DNA of 64,000 nucleotides from Hemicordylus capensis (Eukaryota > Chordata > Lepidosauria > Squamata > Cordylidae): contig NC_069660.1 of the NCBI RefSeq assembly GCF_027244095.1, positions 102,896,834-102,960,833 of the forward strand, given 5' to 3'. The notes under the pieces were generated by a model, which searched no databases, was not told the DNA's origin, and saw nothing but the letters and a program-made list of their open reading frames with translations. Below are positions 11,335 through 23,512 of the stretch, piece by piece; within the stretch, counting starts at the first letter, position 1, and every line of letters starts with the position of its first letter. The translations under genes were made by a program, and so were the position numbers.

Positions 11335-12912
11335 TCAATTTATTTGTTTATTTGTTTGACATATTTTTATACCACCCAAAACTTACATCTCTGGGCAGTT
11401 TACAACAAAAACAGAAAAGTTAAAGCATTAGTTAAAACATATAAATGACAACAAAGAAATTAAAACATTGGTTAAAATAAATGACATCAAAAAGTTAAAA
11501 CATTAAAACTTAAAATCTTAAAACAATATTTTAAAACAATGTTAAAACTATTAAAATGGTATTTAATTAAAAGCGTGGGTGAACAAATGTGTCTTTAAAG
11601 ATTTTTTAAAAATTGTCAGAGATAGGGAGGCTCTTATTTCAGCAGGGAGCTCGTTCTGAAGCATCAGGGCAGCAATGGAGAAGGCCCGTCCCCGAGTAGC
11701 CACCAGACGAGCCGGTGGCAACTGCAGACAGACCTCTCCTGATGATCTCAATAGGCGGTGGAGTTCATGACGAAGAAGACATTCTCTTAAATATCCAGGG
11801 CCTAAGCCATTTAGGGCTTTTTAGGTTATAACCGGCACCAGAAACCAGAAATTTTGCCCAGAAATAGCTCTTTCAATAGTATGGTCGAGTATGGTCTAGT
11901 ATGAGTAGTATGGTCTCTCCGAGATGACCCAGAGACCAACCCGGCTCCCGCATTCTGAAATCTGTTTCCTGATTACATACAAAGGCAGCCCCACATAGAG
12001 AGCATTACAGTAATCTAGTCTGGAGGTCACCAGCATATGTACCACTGTCTTGAGGTTGTTTATCTCAAGAAATGGATGCAGCTGGTGTATCAGCTGATGC
12101 TGATAAAAGGCACCTCTGGCCACCGCCTCTATCTGGGAGACCAGGGAGAGGCTCGGATCCAGAAGCACCCACAGACTGCACACCTGTTCCTTCTGGGGAA
12201 GTGTGAACCCATCCAGAACAGGCAGATCAAACTCATCTCCTGAGTTTTGACCCCACACAATAAGTACCTCCGTCTTATCTGGATTCAGTCTCAGTTTGTT
12301 ATCCCTCATCCAGCCCATCACCACCTCCAGGCAGACATTTAGGGAGGTTATGCCTTCTCCCGATGAGGGTGACATGGAGAAACAGATTTGGGTGTCATCA
12401 GCATACTGATAGCACCCTGCACCAAATCTCCTGATGATCTCTCCCAGCAGTTTCATGCAGATGTTAAACAACATCGGAGACAATATGGAGCCCTGAGGGA
12501 CAACATACGAAAGTTCAGATTTTGAAGAACAGCAGTCTCCAAGGGACACCATCTGGAACCTGCCTGAAAGGTAGGAGCGGAACCACTGCAAAGCAGTGCC
12601 CCCCACTCCCAACCCCCTCAGACGCTCCAGAAGGATATTATGGTGGATAGTATCGAAAGCCACTGAGAGGTCCAAAATGACCGACAGAGTCATACTTCCT
12701 CTGTCAACTCCCAATTGGAGATCATCCATCAGTCCGACCAAGACAATCTTCACCCCATAGCCTGCTTGAAAACCAGTCTGAAATGGGTCTAGATAATCAG
12801 TTTCCTCCAAGACTGTCTGGAGCTGGGAAGCCACGACCCTCTCAATTACCTTGCCCAACCATGGAAGGTTGGAGACAGGCCTGTAGTTACTCAACTCTGA
12901 GGGATATAAACT
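11335..12912 (-). mobile_element. L2-type LINE, reverse transcriptase to 3' end
   Basis: Encodes the C-terminal two thirds of an L2-type reverse transcriptase. Visible blocks are 'NYRPVSNLPWLGKVIERVV', 'GFQAGYG', 'ILDLSVAFDTIHHNILLERL', 'VPQGSILSPMLFNI', the catalytic 'YADDTQI', 'NPDKTEVL' and 'DYCNALYVGLP'. A second frame supplies the C-terminal 'RGRAFSIAALMLQNELPAEI'. The 3' tail lies at 11335-11560. At least one frameshift lies near 11890, and the N-terminal endonuclease half is missing, so the copy is 5'-truncated and dead. The YADD core being intact suggests moderate age. Confidence 0.87.
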
Positions 12913-13312
12913 AGCCTTATATAAAGATGTATATGGAGTCTATCAATGTTCCTATTACTGTATAGATTGATTATGTAATGCACGTTTCTGTTCCCCTTCA
13001 GACACACACCTCTGTGAATGCCAGTGCTGCTTTAGCTGACAACTCAGTCACATCATCTGCGCTTTTCAGATAGTGCCCACACTTTGTTAATCTGGATGTC
13101 AGCCATGGGGTTTTATACATCCAACCAGCCTAGACTGCCAGATTACCGTACCTTTCCCATGCTCTGGCACTGAGAGCCAACTCCACCTCCTATTGGTAGT
13201 GCAGCAGACTCACCCATGCTCCTATTCAAAGTCCCTGTGCTATGCTTTTCAGGGCCAAAGAGAAAGAGTAAAGTGGAAAACAAAGCTACCTTCTGTAGAC
13301 CATCTGAGCATT

Positions 13313-13314
<2 letters not shown>

Positions 13315-13353
<39 letters not shown>
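13315..13353. repeat. (CAG)13 trinucleotide repeat
   Basis: Thirteen uninterrupted CAG units on the + strand. If ITGB3BP transcription on the - strand extends this far, the RNA would carry CUG repeats. Confidence 0.95.
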
Positions 13354-13355
<2 letters not shown>

Positions 13356-13468
13356 CTGCTTCTTAATAGCAACACCATTCTCACTGAGAATGAAATAAAT
13401 CTATTTTTTGTGATGATGGCAAAGAGAGGGGGTCCACCAGAGCACACTTGCTGAGGGTCCTTTCATGC

Positions 13469-13753
13469 CTGGGCACTTTCCAGATTAACCCCTACAACAG
13501 TGTCACAATGTATCTGCTTCCGTACTTCCTGTGTTGTGACAGTGTAGTCCCTACGCTGTCAGCAGGGTGCTGTTCACATTGTGGATGTCTTGTTTTGGAT
13601 GTTATCACTGCGATTTAGTGCTATAATGTTGTATGTCCATTGCAAAAAAGTAGTGTATTTTCCCATTGTGGATTCGGGGATCGTTTTCAATTTGATCCTG
13701 CCAAGCCGAAGCATTTTACCACAGTTGTAGCGGATAATCTGGAAAGTGCCCTG
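13469..13753. mobile_element. Old MITE, copy A of a two-copy family
   Basis: The terminal repeats are nearly exact over 21 bases: left 'ctgggcactttccagattaa', right end reverse-complemented 'cagggcactttccagattat'. A second copy lies at 48313-48637. The ends have hAT-like form (CAGGGC) but no target duplication survives. Confidence 0.7.
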
Positions 13754-13864
13754 GAACAGTCCTATGTACCTATGTACTGTAAGTGATATTATACATGGAT
13801 CTCTACAAGTAATGTATACTATACATTTTTCCTTCAGAACATACAGAGACTGGAAGTACATATA

Positions 13865-14344
13865 GAAGCTATTCTGACAATCATTAGAAAGTGGACTAAA
13901 GGAGCCTAGCCCGCTTCCTGGTGATTGTCAGAACCACCAGGCTCGTGGGCGAGTCTGGTGGTTTCAAGGCAGCTAGCCTGCCTAATTTCCCCTCCCCTTA
14001 AATGAGGTTAACAGACTTAGCACTCCATTAACCTTGCTTTTCTGCTTGTGTGCCACCGCGGTGTGCGGTGACACATGAGTAGACCCCCGACCAGGAAGCT
14101 AGAAGCAGCCTCCAAGGTTCAGAGGTCCCCCCATAATGCCCCACGCACTCACGCGGGGCATCCTGGGACTTCCGGGGGCTGAGCAGCCCCCGCAGCCCCC
14201 ACCATCTCCGTGATGGAGCTGGTTGTCGTGTGGGTGGCCAATCCGGCCACCCAGGGCTCCACAGGCGGTCATCTGCAGGGAGAGCGGGCTAAGCCCACTT
14301 TCCCTGCAAACCACCTTGAGACTTTTCAAGGTGTGAAGTGCCTC
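13865..14344. mobile_element. Harbinger-like MITE with terminal hairpin
   Basis: Begins GAAGCTATTCTGACAATC and ends GTGTGAAGTGCCTC, flanked by the 3-bp duplication ATA (13862-13864 and 14345-14347). The left end folds on itself: 'ctgacaatca' (from 13877) pairs with 'tgattgtcag' near 13922-13931. The GC-rich interior contains smaller palindromes such as 'ggtggccaatccggccacc'. A 3-bp duplication suggests the PIF/Harbinger superfamily, but the family assignment is inference. Confidence 0.65.
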
Positions 14345-17300
14345 ATAGAATACTGATGTGTAAGGTTGTGTGTGCATGTAGTATGTACATTAAAAAGTTA
14401 GAAGGGGGCAGACCTCTAACTAAGAGCAGGTGCTTTGAATGTTTCTGTGGGTCTTTCATTCCCTTGAGGACAGCTCAATTGTCCCTGACATTGCACTGGA
14501 AAAGGAAGCTTTTTACAGAAAGCTCATGCAGACACCAGACTCACTGCATGCAGAGAAATTCTGATGTGCGCTTACATCTCACTGAAGGGTTAGCCCCTCA
14601 CCAAAAGTGATTGTTTGAATTGGCCCTGCTCTGCTTCCAACACAAGTCTACTCCATAGTTCTAAATGAGAGTGGACATGTGATCTGCACAGCTGAAGCCA
14701 GACACCTTATTTGTACTGTTCTTGAAAACAGATGACCCAAAAGGTTGCTGATATACTACCAGTTGTATTGCTCCTACATTAATCTGTTAAGTTATTATGA
14801 CTTCCTCTGAGGTCTTCTACAGGCCCCCAGGACTGCAGGTGGGTGAGAACCTATGAGAAAGCCTTGTTAATTATGCCACCCTGGCTCTGGGAATTCTTTC
14901 CCCAGGAAGACTTCATTGATGCTAAGCCTGATGTATTTCTAGCACCAGATGACTACCTTTTTATTTGCACAGGCCTTTTAGATGCTACATGTATAATTGG
15001 TTTTTTTAACCAGGCTTTTACCATCTTTCTGCTACTTTTGTGTCTATGCTACAAATTATTGTTGTGTTTTGATTATGTTGTTAGCTATGCTGAAATCTTT
15101 TGCCTAGCAGCGCATCAAAGAATTATTTTCAATAATACAAGAACACTACAAGAAAACGATATATAATGCAGCAGCTATGATCGGATATCCCAACATCCCC
15201 CCCCCAAAGAGAATGTGGAGGGCTCCAAATTTAATTGGAACAGCAACTCTGGGAGAAGAAAGGATCTTTTTTCTCTCTTTTGTGTCATTTCCCCAACATG
15301 CTCCCTCCTTATATTATTTCTTCTGCAAGGTGAATAGCAGCTTCAGAGGTACACTTTAAATTGGAAAAATGGCACAGAGATAAAAGGTTAGTACCCCGCA
15401 ACCTCATACTGCTGCTACAATTAAATTCACTCCTTGCACTCCCTTTGCTTGCTTTATCAGAGTAAAAATAAAAGTGTCCAGATAGTGGATTCCTCATCTC
15501 TCATGGTGTTTGGCACTCATAATTACATTGTTAGATAAACTTATTTGTCATTATTTTTCATTTGAGGTTGCCTTTGTTCAATTGTCTGATCAGCAAATCA
15601 TTATATTCATCTCTGTTCTCTGACAACTGGAGATTAAAACAACAACTATTTATATACCGCTTTTCAATGAAAGTTTCCATAGCAGTTTCCATAGAGAAAT
15701 AATAAATAAGATGGCTCCCTGTCCCCAAGGGCTCACAATCTAAAAAGAAACATAAGACAGACACCAGCAACAGTAATGGAAGTACTGTGCTGGGGGTGGA
15801 TAGGGCCAGCTACTCTCCCTCTGCTAAATAAAGAGAATCACCACGTTAAAAATGTGCCTCTTTGCTCAGTTAACAGGGGTTGAAAGGTACAGTAATATGG
15901 CAGAAGAAAAAATAACCTGGATTATTTATACTGTATAAACGGTGTAAAATTTCACACATTTTAGAGAGGTAAGAGAAGTGAAAGCTACAGGTTTGGGTAA
16001 CATATTGGAATGGAGAAGCAAAAGATAATGAAGAGTAAAGAATCATATCCAAGTTGTGCAGGATGACTGGTGAGATTATCAAATATTCAGAGAATCAGAT
16101 GGAGATAGAGATGGGCATTGAAGAAAACCAAGAAATTCAGTTTCATCTTGGTTAAGATAAACCAAGTTTTATCTTGGTTGAGAAAATCGACAGCCATCTA
16201 GGAAGAAATAGCAAAATGGCCGAAAGCACAGAAAGAACCAATGCAGAAAAATAAGCAACCAAGAGGTAACAATGCCAACCTCCTCACCTACCCAGAGCAA
16301 AGAATGGTGTGATAAGAAAATCCTGTGCTGACCTAAGTTCATATAAACAAGGTAACCCACACTGAACTTCCTTTTATCCCAATGTCATTACAGCACATCG
16401 TCTCACAAAAAGGAGGGGCATATCCCTAGTCAGGTGTATCCTTAGGAAGATATTATGATGCTCTCTAGCAAGAATCTCACTACAGGAGCTGAGTAGCAAG
16501 GAAAGTGCTTCCAATCATATGTAGTGGGCAAGTCATTATAGCCCAAAGCCTGTTTGGACATCCAAATTGTGGGGTGTCACCCTCTGGAGGGAAGCCTAAG
16601 ACACCTGGAGGAGTCAGTGCATAGTTTTAGAGAATGAGAGGATCTTATTTAATTTATTTATTATATTTCTTGCAGGAGAATCTTGCAAGAGGTAGACCTA
16701 GAAACACTCTCCTCCAAGGAAAAAATATTTAGCTTTGCAACCAACAAACCTGGTATGTTAACCATGGAAAATGCAGATAGGTAGAGAATATGTATATGGG
16801 AACTTCTGGCAGCTTCCCCAATTCTGTCTCCTTTTGTGGATGGCTAGTTTTAGGAATTAATCTTCTAATGCCATGTTAAAGGCCCAGTTCACAGATCCTT
16901 ATGTGCACATCACCTACATGCTGCTATGTGAAGGATTCCATATGCTTTTCTGATAAGAGATGGATGTTGGTGAGTGGTTGGCCTCAAAAAAGTAAAGCAA
17001 GTTTAAAAAGTAGCCCAAGTCCAAAACTGTTTAAGAAATAATGCCTTAAGCTCCATCTTGGAAGCAAACTGAAAAGGGTACTATACAAGATGTTTACAAA
17101 TTTCTTGACACAAGATGTGCTGTTCAAGTGCAGTAGCTGTCACAAGACATTAACCAGTCTGAACCTAAGTGGAAGGCAGTTAGACAGCTTGTATTTTCTA
17201 TTTGTTCACTTCTTGAGCTGTTCATTAAGAACAGTTGTCACCATGTAATTTTTTTTTTTAAATCCCTATCACTGCCTTCCATTGATTATGTTCATTGTAA

Positions 17301-17607
17301 CACCGCCCCTCTTCCCCCAAAGAAAACAGCCCTGCTGGCTTTCCTAAGAAAACTTTGTGCTAGGCTAAGTTGGTTGCAAAGTATGTAAGCTGCATGGTGC
17401 TTTTCTGTACGATGCATACTCAATCCATCTGTGGATACAGATATGAGAGGCTTTTCTTGAAGTATGTTTTCAAGTTTGCTCGCTTACAAAGGCTTTTATT
17501 TCTGGTACAAATAAATGCTAAAGACTGATGATGAAATATTGAATTGAGAATGGCAACATGCATTTCTCTTATTAATGAATATCCACTACAAGTCCTGACA
17601 TAATAAG
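14345..17607. other. No recognisable gene apart from a repeat at 15638-15893
   Basis: Long stretch without supported coding exons. Open frames are short and lack similarity. Confidence 0.4.
15638..15893. repeat. Dispersed squamate repeat tail
   Basis: Contains 'tccctgtccccaagggctca' 'caatctaaaaagaaacata' and 'ctgctaaataaagagaatca'. It resembles the tails at 10418-10510 and 37455-37870 and looks like a LINE/SINE 3' region read from its antisense side. Family not assigned. Confidence 0.5.
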
Positions 17608-17692
17608 GGCTCCTACAACCACTGGGTTCTGTGGTCGCCAGGAGTCAACATCGACTCGATGGCACACTTTACCTTTACCTTTAAGGGCTCCT
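17608..17692 (+). mobile_element. RTE/Bov-B-like 3' tail
   Basis: Ends 'catcgactcgatggcacact' followed by 'ttacctttaccttt', the same tail as in the 9248-9650 elements but on the + strand. Confidence 0.55.
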
Positions 17693-17841
17693 AAGACAAA
17701 CTTAATAAGCACTCCTAAGAAAAACAAGCCTCTTTTTATTTAAGAAGTAATTAAATATTCTGGCTAATTGAGTAATCTTTCCAAGATATGTTTGATTTGT
17801 TCTGTGTAAGCCGCTTTGTGAACTTTTTGATGAAAAGTGGT

Positions 17842-17905
<64 letters not shown>

Positions 17906-17935
17906 AAGAAGAAGAAGAAGAAGAAGAAGAAGAAT
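17842..17935. repeat. (GATA)n followed by (GAA)n microsatellite
   Basis: About eight GATA units run straight into about 19 GAA/AAG units. GAA tracts of this kind can form triplex DNA. Confidence 0.95.
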
Positions 17936-19432
17936 ATTCATCACTGAAATTCAGTTCAATAGAAAATAGACATCTGGGACATAATTCTGCTCCTCTCTGA
18001 TACTCATTTCATTCTAAAGATTCTATAGAATTTCATTAAGAGATTTTCATAAAGTGTTTTTTTTAAAAAAAACATCTACACTTCCAATGCCTAAACATTC
18101 ATATCAGTCTATTGTCATAAAGTTTCTTGTTGACACCAGGAACACTGAGATGGCATCTCAGTAATCAATCCACATTACATATATTCACAAAGCAGCATTT
18201 TATAGACTAATTCTTCCACAGTTAAGAAGGCATAATGTTTCACATTTTGCGGTGGTCACATTGGACACACAAAATATGACTTCTGTTCACAAAATCAGAG
18301 AAATGTGTGTTCATTACAACAAGAACTACTCATTGAACAAGTATGAGAGTACATAAAAGGATGTGATTAGTAAGCACTGTAATTTCTTTTTAAAAATGAG
18401 ACAAGATTTTTCTTCAAATATATATAAGCCCATTATGAAGGCTTATGGCCAGGTGACATGTTAAAACCAGAGAAAAAACAAGAGACTTTAAAGAGAACAG
18501 CTTTTAAGGCAAAAAGAAATTTTTGTTTTGGAGCAAAGCTACCTATTCTTTATCTTAATAAAAGGCACAAATTATAGAATCATGCTCATTAATATATTAG
18601 CAAATGTATGCATTAACTTGTAAGATAAGAAGAAATAAAATATTAAAATATATGGAAGAAAGGGAATGATTTTTATATGACAACCTGGCATCTGAGTCCT
18701 TGCCACCATTTTGTAGCTTGGTGAAACTAGAAAAGTGAAGCTATTGCCACTTTGCTGAATAATTATCCATCTAAATGTCAGCTGTGAACATGTGACCTGT
18801 CTTTTTATGTGCAAAAGGACGGTTCCCTTATGCCCATATTTAATTACAATATGGAAATATAGCACACACTCACCTTTGCCTTTGACGTCCCAACACACAG
18901 GCATTTCACTCCAGGCATTTCCCCCCCTTTTTGTAAGAGGCAAGAAGAATGAAAAATCCAAAACATCGCACATATACACATTTATAAGTTAAGAACCACA
19001 TATGAGTTGTGAAAACAAAACACATATAATCATACCAACAAAGGTTTGTGCAGAGGGGAAAAAGATGCATACCCACTAGTCACAGCATTTTCATTGTATG
19101 TTGCATTGTTTTAAACATCAAGTTGACATGTTATCAGCTTTCAGTTAACGTGGCAATATTAGATGATGAAAGGTGAAATTTCATAAATTCCCAAACGATC
19201 ACATTTTCCCCCTCCCATACACAAATGGCTGCTTTGTTGGCTTTATTCTGTAATATGGCATGTGACATATACCGTATTTATTATATCAATCCAGGTATAT
19301 CTTTATCTTTCATTTACCTAATCCATTTATATGAATTTCTAAACCATTTCCTCTTCTTGTCTTCTACAATAATTCCTTGATTGTATAATTCAACCAAATT
19401 AAACACATGCATACTATCTTGTGGTTAAAAAG
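17936..19432. other. No recognisable gene
   Basis: AT-rich. A - strand frame at 18572-18979 has a strong donor-like 'aaag|gtgagt' near 18870 but no recognised protein. Confidence 0.4.
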
Positions 19433-19693
19433 GGGGCTGGGATTCAGACAGTGATGCGGGTCTCACAATCCGCGAGACACACTATCCGTGAGACCCTCTT
19501 TTGCAGATACTGAGGGGAGAGCGGGCTAAGCCCAGTCTCCCCGCAGACAATCTCTGCAGGAGCCCTGGGTGGCCGTATCAGCCACTCACACGATTGCTGG
19601 CTCCATGACGGAGCCGGTGGGGGCTGGGGGGAGCGGGGGCTGATCAGCTCCCACAAGCTCCAGCATGCCTTGCGCGAGCGCAGCTCATGTTAA

Positions 19694-19747
19694 CTCATGT
19701 TTCAGGAAAAGTGTTTTGAATTAGATACTTAAATTTGCATCTAATCC
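19694..19747. repeat. Inverted 54-nt copy of 20383-20436 inserted in MITE
   Basis: The reverse complement of 20383-20436 matches this segment at 53 of 54 positions, about 640 bp away. The other MITE copies have different sequence here, so this looks like a templated filler insertion accompanied by loss of the original element sequence. Confidence 0.85.
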
Positions 19748-19865
19748 GGGGGTCTCCTCGTGAGTAGCCACAGCGTGCTCCGCAAACCCAGGCTAAGGGG
19801 CAGACTACTTGAGCAGGTTAGCTTCTCAAGAGTGACCAGGCTCGCAGCTGAGCCCGGTAGTTCTT

Positions 19866-19917
19866 ACGATTAGCAAAAATCGGGCTAGGCTCTCCTAGCC
19901 CGATTTTTGCTAATCGT
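19866..19917. repeat. Perfect 24-bp-arm hairpin, 4-nt loop
   Basis: Arm ACGATTAGCAAAAATCGGGC.. is followed by the loop CTCT and an exact reverse complement. It is the terminal hairpin of the MITE at 19433-19929. Confidence 0.9.
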
Positions 19918-20163
19918 GAGAATAGCCCCGGTGTGTTTCTTTTATCTGCCTAAAATACTGTCTATTTAGTTCAAGGCTACTGAAGTGTATTTAACTGTCA
20001 AGTCAAGTCCTGTATCATGGCCCAGTTCAGATTGGGCCCAGTCACAACAAACCATAATGAATCCAGATGTCTGAAAACTGAGCCTTAGAAGCAGACCCAT
20101 GATCTAAAGAATGTTAGTTGCACCTAGACCCTTTTGAAACAGATGGGCCTAGATATTCATAGA

Positions 20164-20340
20164 GGGCCTTCACACAATCAAAAACTGTGTTCTGCCTGGG
20201 TGGCTTTTCCTCCTACCTTGCTTCCACACAATCACTTCTACCCAGGTTTTCCTCTTACCTTGCTTCCACGCAACTGAAAATTGGGAGCACACACAGCTCC
20301 TAAACCCGGGTAGAACACAGTTTTTTGTTTGTGTGAATGA
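20164..20340. mobile_element. Short MITE with about 36-bp inverted ends
   Basis: Left end 'cttcacacaatcaaaaactg' 'tgttct..ctgggt' pairs with the right end, whose reverse complement is 'attcacacaaacaaaaaact' 'gtgttctacccgggt'. The interior has a diverged tandem duplication ('ttttcctc.taccttgctt'). No coding capacity; superfamily unassigned. Confidence 0.6.
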
Positions 20341-20866
20341 ACTCTTTGGGTACAAAGCTGTATCTAGTCCTCAGAAGGCTGAGGATTAGATGCATATTTA
20401 AGTATCTAATTCAAAACACTTTTCCTGAAACATGAGCATTCCTTTCAACACTGTAATTCAGTGCTGAAGCTGGCATTATGGGAAAACTGGAATTACACAG
20501 TGGGTCATTTCACAGCCTGAAATGAGATGTGTTCACTTCAACATCAGAAAACAGGCTTAAGTCTAAACTGGGAAAAATTTTTTTTTCATATGAAATATAT
20601 TCTGTATGTCTGCAGAGCCACTACTTGAATTAGGATATAACCTATTTCCCACAACTAGTTAATGTAGAAGTCAGTCTTCCATACTGAGGCAAGCAACTGA
20701 AAAGTAGAGGTCAACACTAATTACTCATTTGGTTGCATTACTCATATTTTACCCAGTTATGATGAAGTTGGGATAAGGTAGCACCATGTTCATATTGCCA
20801 ATTTGCCTAGAAGATAAAGGCTACCATTCTCTCACTGGGTGAGTGGAAGTGTTTGTCAAAGTGTCC

Positions 20867-21540
20867 GTTTAGATTATTCTTTTAAATGTGCAATTAGTAT
20901 ATCTAGATGATAATCTAATTACATGATTGTGACTAATGCACATTTTAAATACTACATTATAAGATCTTTCACATGTCAAAATTGGTGGGGGCAGGGTTGA
21001 GGGGAAGGCAGGAGACTCCCGTCTTCCCCCACAGGATCGGTGGCTCCTCTGGGCTCTGCCCAGGCAAGCAGTGCAGTAATTGGGAGCAGCAGGGGGAGAG
21101 AACCAGGCCTTCTGGAATCCCACAATGCACTGCACAAGCAGTAGAATGCATTGGGAAAGTTCCCACTGCTGGGCTGCTCCTTCTCTCCAGCTCTATGGAA
21201 ACAATGGCTGCTGGCAGCCCAGGAGGAGCTGGCAGCAGCTAGAGCCCCTACACAACCCAGTTGTGAGGTAGGAGGCACCAACATCCTCCTGTCTCACTTT
21301 TAGCTCTGGTACAAAAGCAAAGCTACCTGGGGGTGGAATGCTGGGAGTGATCCCGGCACTGCACATGACCAGCCCTACCTGGTGTAGCCCTGTCCTACCC
21401 CAGTAGGGCTGATCATGTGATCAGCCCCTAGTCTCTAGTATTTAAATCCTGGGTAGAGAATATATGTTTTTCCCCCATTCAGATGATCATTTGTACATGC
21501 AAATCGGAAACTAATCGCACATTGAAAGTATCATCTGAAC
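20867..21540. mobile_element. MITE with about 33-bp inverted ends
   Basis: Left 'gtttagattattcttttaaa' 'tgtgcaattagt' pairs with the right end (reverse complement 'gttcagatgatactttcaat' 'gtgcgattagt'). The left end is further folded with sequence at about 20905-20955. The interior is GC-rich and encodes nothing recognisable. Confidence 0.55.
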
Positions 21541-21884
21541 TTGCCCAAAGGGGTTTAAGTGTTCATAAAGCAGGAAATTAGTAGGGTGGGAAGAGGAAGC
21601 AGCAGCCAGCATGTTCACAGCTATTCTCATTCTGGCTCAACCAGAGGTGTAAGACTTCAGTAGGGCTGATGAATGCCTACAGAACTAAAAGTAGTCACGC
21701 TTCGCTTCATCCCTGTCTAAAACAAAGTTTTGTTTTCTCCCCTCTTCATCACAGTCCTTGCCTGATGCTAGGGGGAGGAAGAAAAATAATGGGCAGGCTC
21801 CAGTAAAACATAGCAGCTCGTGAAGGAGGATGTTTCTTCTTTCTCTTACTCACTGCAGTTCCTGCTCATACAAAGGACATGTGC

Positions 21885-22090
21885 AGTGTAGTGGTTAGAG
21901 TGTGGGACTAGGACCCGGAGACCTGAGTTCAAATCCCCATTCAGCCATGAACCCCCCTGGGTGACTCTGGGCCAGTCACATATCTCTCAGCCTTTCCTAC
22001 CTCACAGGGTTGCTGTAAGGATAAATATAACCAGGTACACAGCTCTGGGCTCCTTGGAGGAAGAGTGGGATATAAATGTTAAACAAAAAA
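21885..22090 (+). mobile_element. Sauria-type tRNA SINE
   Basis: tRNA-like head 'gtgtagtggttagagtgtgg' (box A region) and 'gagttcaaatcccca' (box B), a conserved middle 'gggccagtcacatatctctc', and the 3' end 'gctccttggaggaagagtgg' 'gatataaatgtt'. This is the hallmark of the Sauria SINE of lizards and snakes, mobilised by a Bov-B/RTE LINE. Confidence 0.85.
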
Positions 22091-22727
22091 GTGCTTCCTC
22101 CCAATTTCAGCAGATTTCCCCCTTCCTCTGAAGCTCCCTGCCATCCTGTTCCCAAGGACCTCCCAATGCTCAGGAACAGCTGAAGCGGGGAAGAGGAGAT
22201 TGGTAAGTCCATTTCTGCAAGGTTCCTTCCCAGGATCCAGCTCACTATATAGCGTACAGGACAGGAAGCAAACAGCTGTTTCTTAAACACTCAAGGAGAA
22301 CTGAGGAAATCTAGTTGACAAATGAGAAGTTCTTCATCCAGGCAGACTGCCACCTGAGCCCTCCTGACTAGATGAAAGGAAGTCTTAAGTCATTGTTCAT
22401 GGCTGAAGGTGTACAGTGACATAACACAGTGTCCAAATCGGAACACGTAGGCTTCTGCATCCAACAAAGTAAAGGTACTTTCAAAAAAGTATCCTTTCAA
22501 ACTCCAAAGTGGTGGGTCACTTATATTTAGCAAGGACAGCTATCACTTCTCACTTATATTTAGCAGGAACAATAGCTGTGCTATTGAATTCAGCAACACA
22601 ATACCATCTCGAGTGGCTGTTCCTGCGTGTGTGTGTGTGTATCATTATGAGCTCCATTGAGGTAATCTTCTCATTCCTTTTGTTTAATTTTGTTGTTGAA
22701 ATGCATATTTTGCGCCCGTGCGTGCGT

Positions 22728-22736
<9 letters not shown>

Positions 22737-22782
<46 letters not shown>
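22737..22782. repeat. (CA)n microsatellite
   Basis: About 22 CA units preceded by a CG-interrupted 'cccgtgcgtgcgtgcatgcg' stretch, a potential Z-DNA tract. Confidence 0.95.
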
Positions 22783-22786
<4 letters not shown>

Positions 22787-23439
22787 ATTTATTTAGTCAA
22801 GGATCTTGGAACTGCACTGATATATTTTCATGAAATGGCTATATTGGGTAATCGAAATGAAGACTTCAATGCATTTTGCAGATAATTATTCAGAGTCAGA
22901 GATGCGGAATTTAAAATGAAACTGCGGTGTCATTGAAGACTGAGGTGATACATGGAGGGCAGCATTAAAACCAGTTGCGCCCCACAGTAACTTAGCATTA
23001 AAGTATTCTGCAAATGTTCACTGTATACTTGTACAAGATGGGCAAAGATTATGCATGTATTAATGATATTAGACTGTCTGTGAAAGGTTATATGATTTAC
23101 ATAAAATCAGCACTAGTATAGAGGTGCAGATAATGCAGTGCTGAACATTCTTAAACTATATTTTTACTTCACTATATGGCAGTGTAGCCTTCTTTCATTT
23201 ACCAAAATCTAAAGTTAAACCAGTAAAATATCGCAAATTTCAAATGGTAGGTAACAAGAGATAGCACAGTACTTACTGGACTGACAAACTTGGACACCAT
23301 GAACAGAGAGAAATTTAATCCCATTATAATAAGCGCTCTTCAGCATGCAAAAGAAAACAAAACCAGCTAGAGAAGAGTCAGCTAAATATGTCTGTGAAGG
23401 ATATAAAACTATTGGACTTTGCCATAAAGATCCAAATTC

Positions 23440-23444
23440 ACACA

Positions 23445-23512
<68 letters not shown>
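23440..23512. repeat. (GAAA)n microsatellite
   Basis: About 18 uninterrupted GAAA units on the + strand. Confidence 0.95.

Larger units (their letters stand above)
19433..19929. mobile_element. Harbinger-like MITE with terminal hairpin (copy 2)
   Basis: Same family as 13865-14344 in the opposite orientation. It shares 'gggagagcgggctaagccca', 'gagccctgggtggcc', the 'gtgagtagccacagcgtg' block and the end '..cgtgagaatagcccc'. A foreign 54-nt segment (19694-19747) interrupts it. The right end carries a perfect 24-bp hairpin. Confidence 0.65.

Noticed and set aside
18572-18979. 135-codon - strand frame with a strong internal donor
   Set aside because: No recognisable domain, AT-rich composition, and no matching acceptor or similarity.
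23276-23388. Exon-like - strand stretch with 'ccttcacag' acceptor and 'cca|gtaagtact' donor
   Set aside because: The product (TYLADSSLAGFVFFCMLK..) matches no protein I know and does not resemble ITGB3BP.
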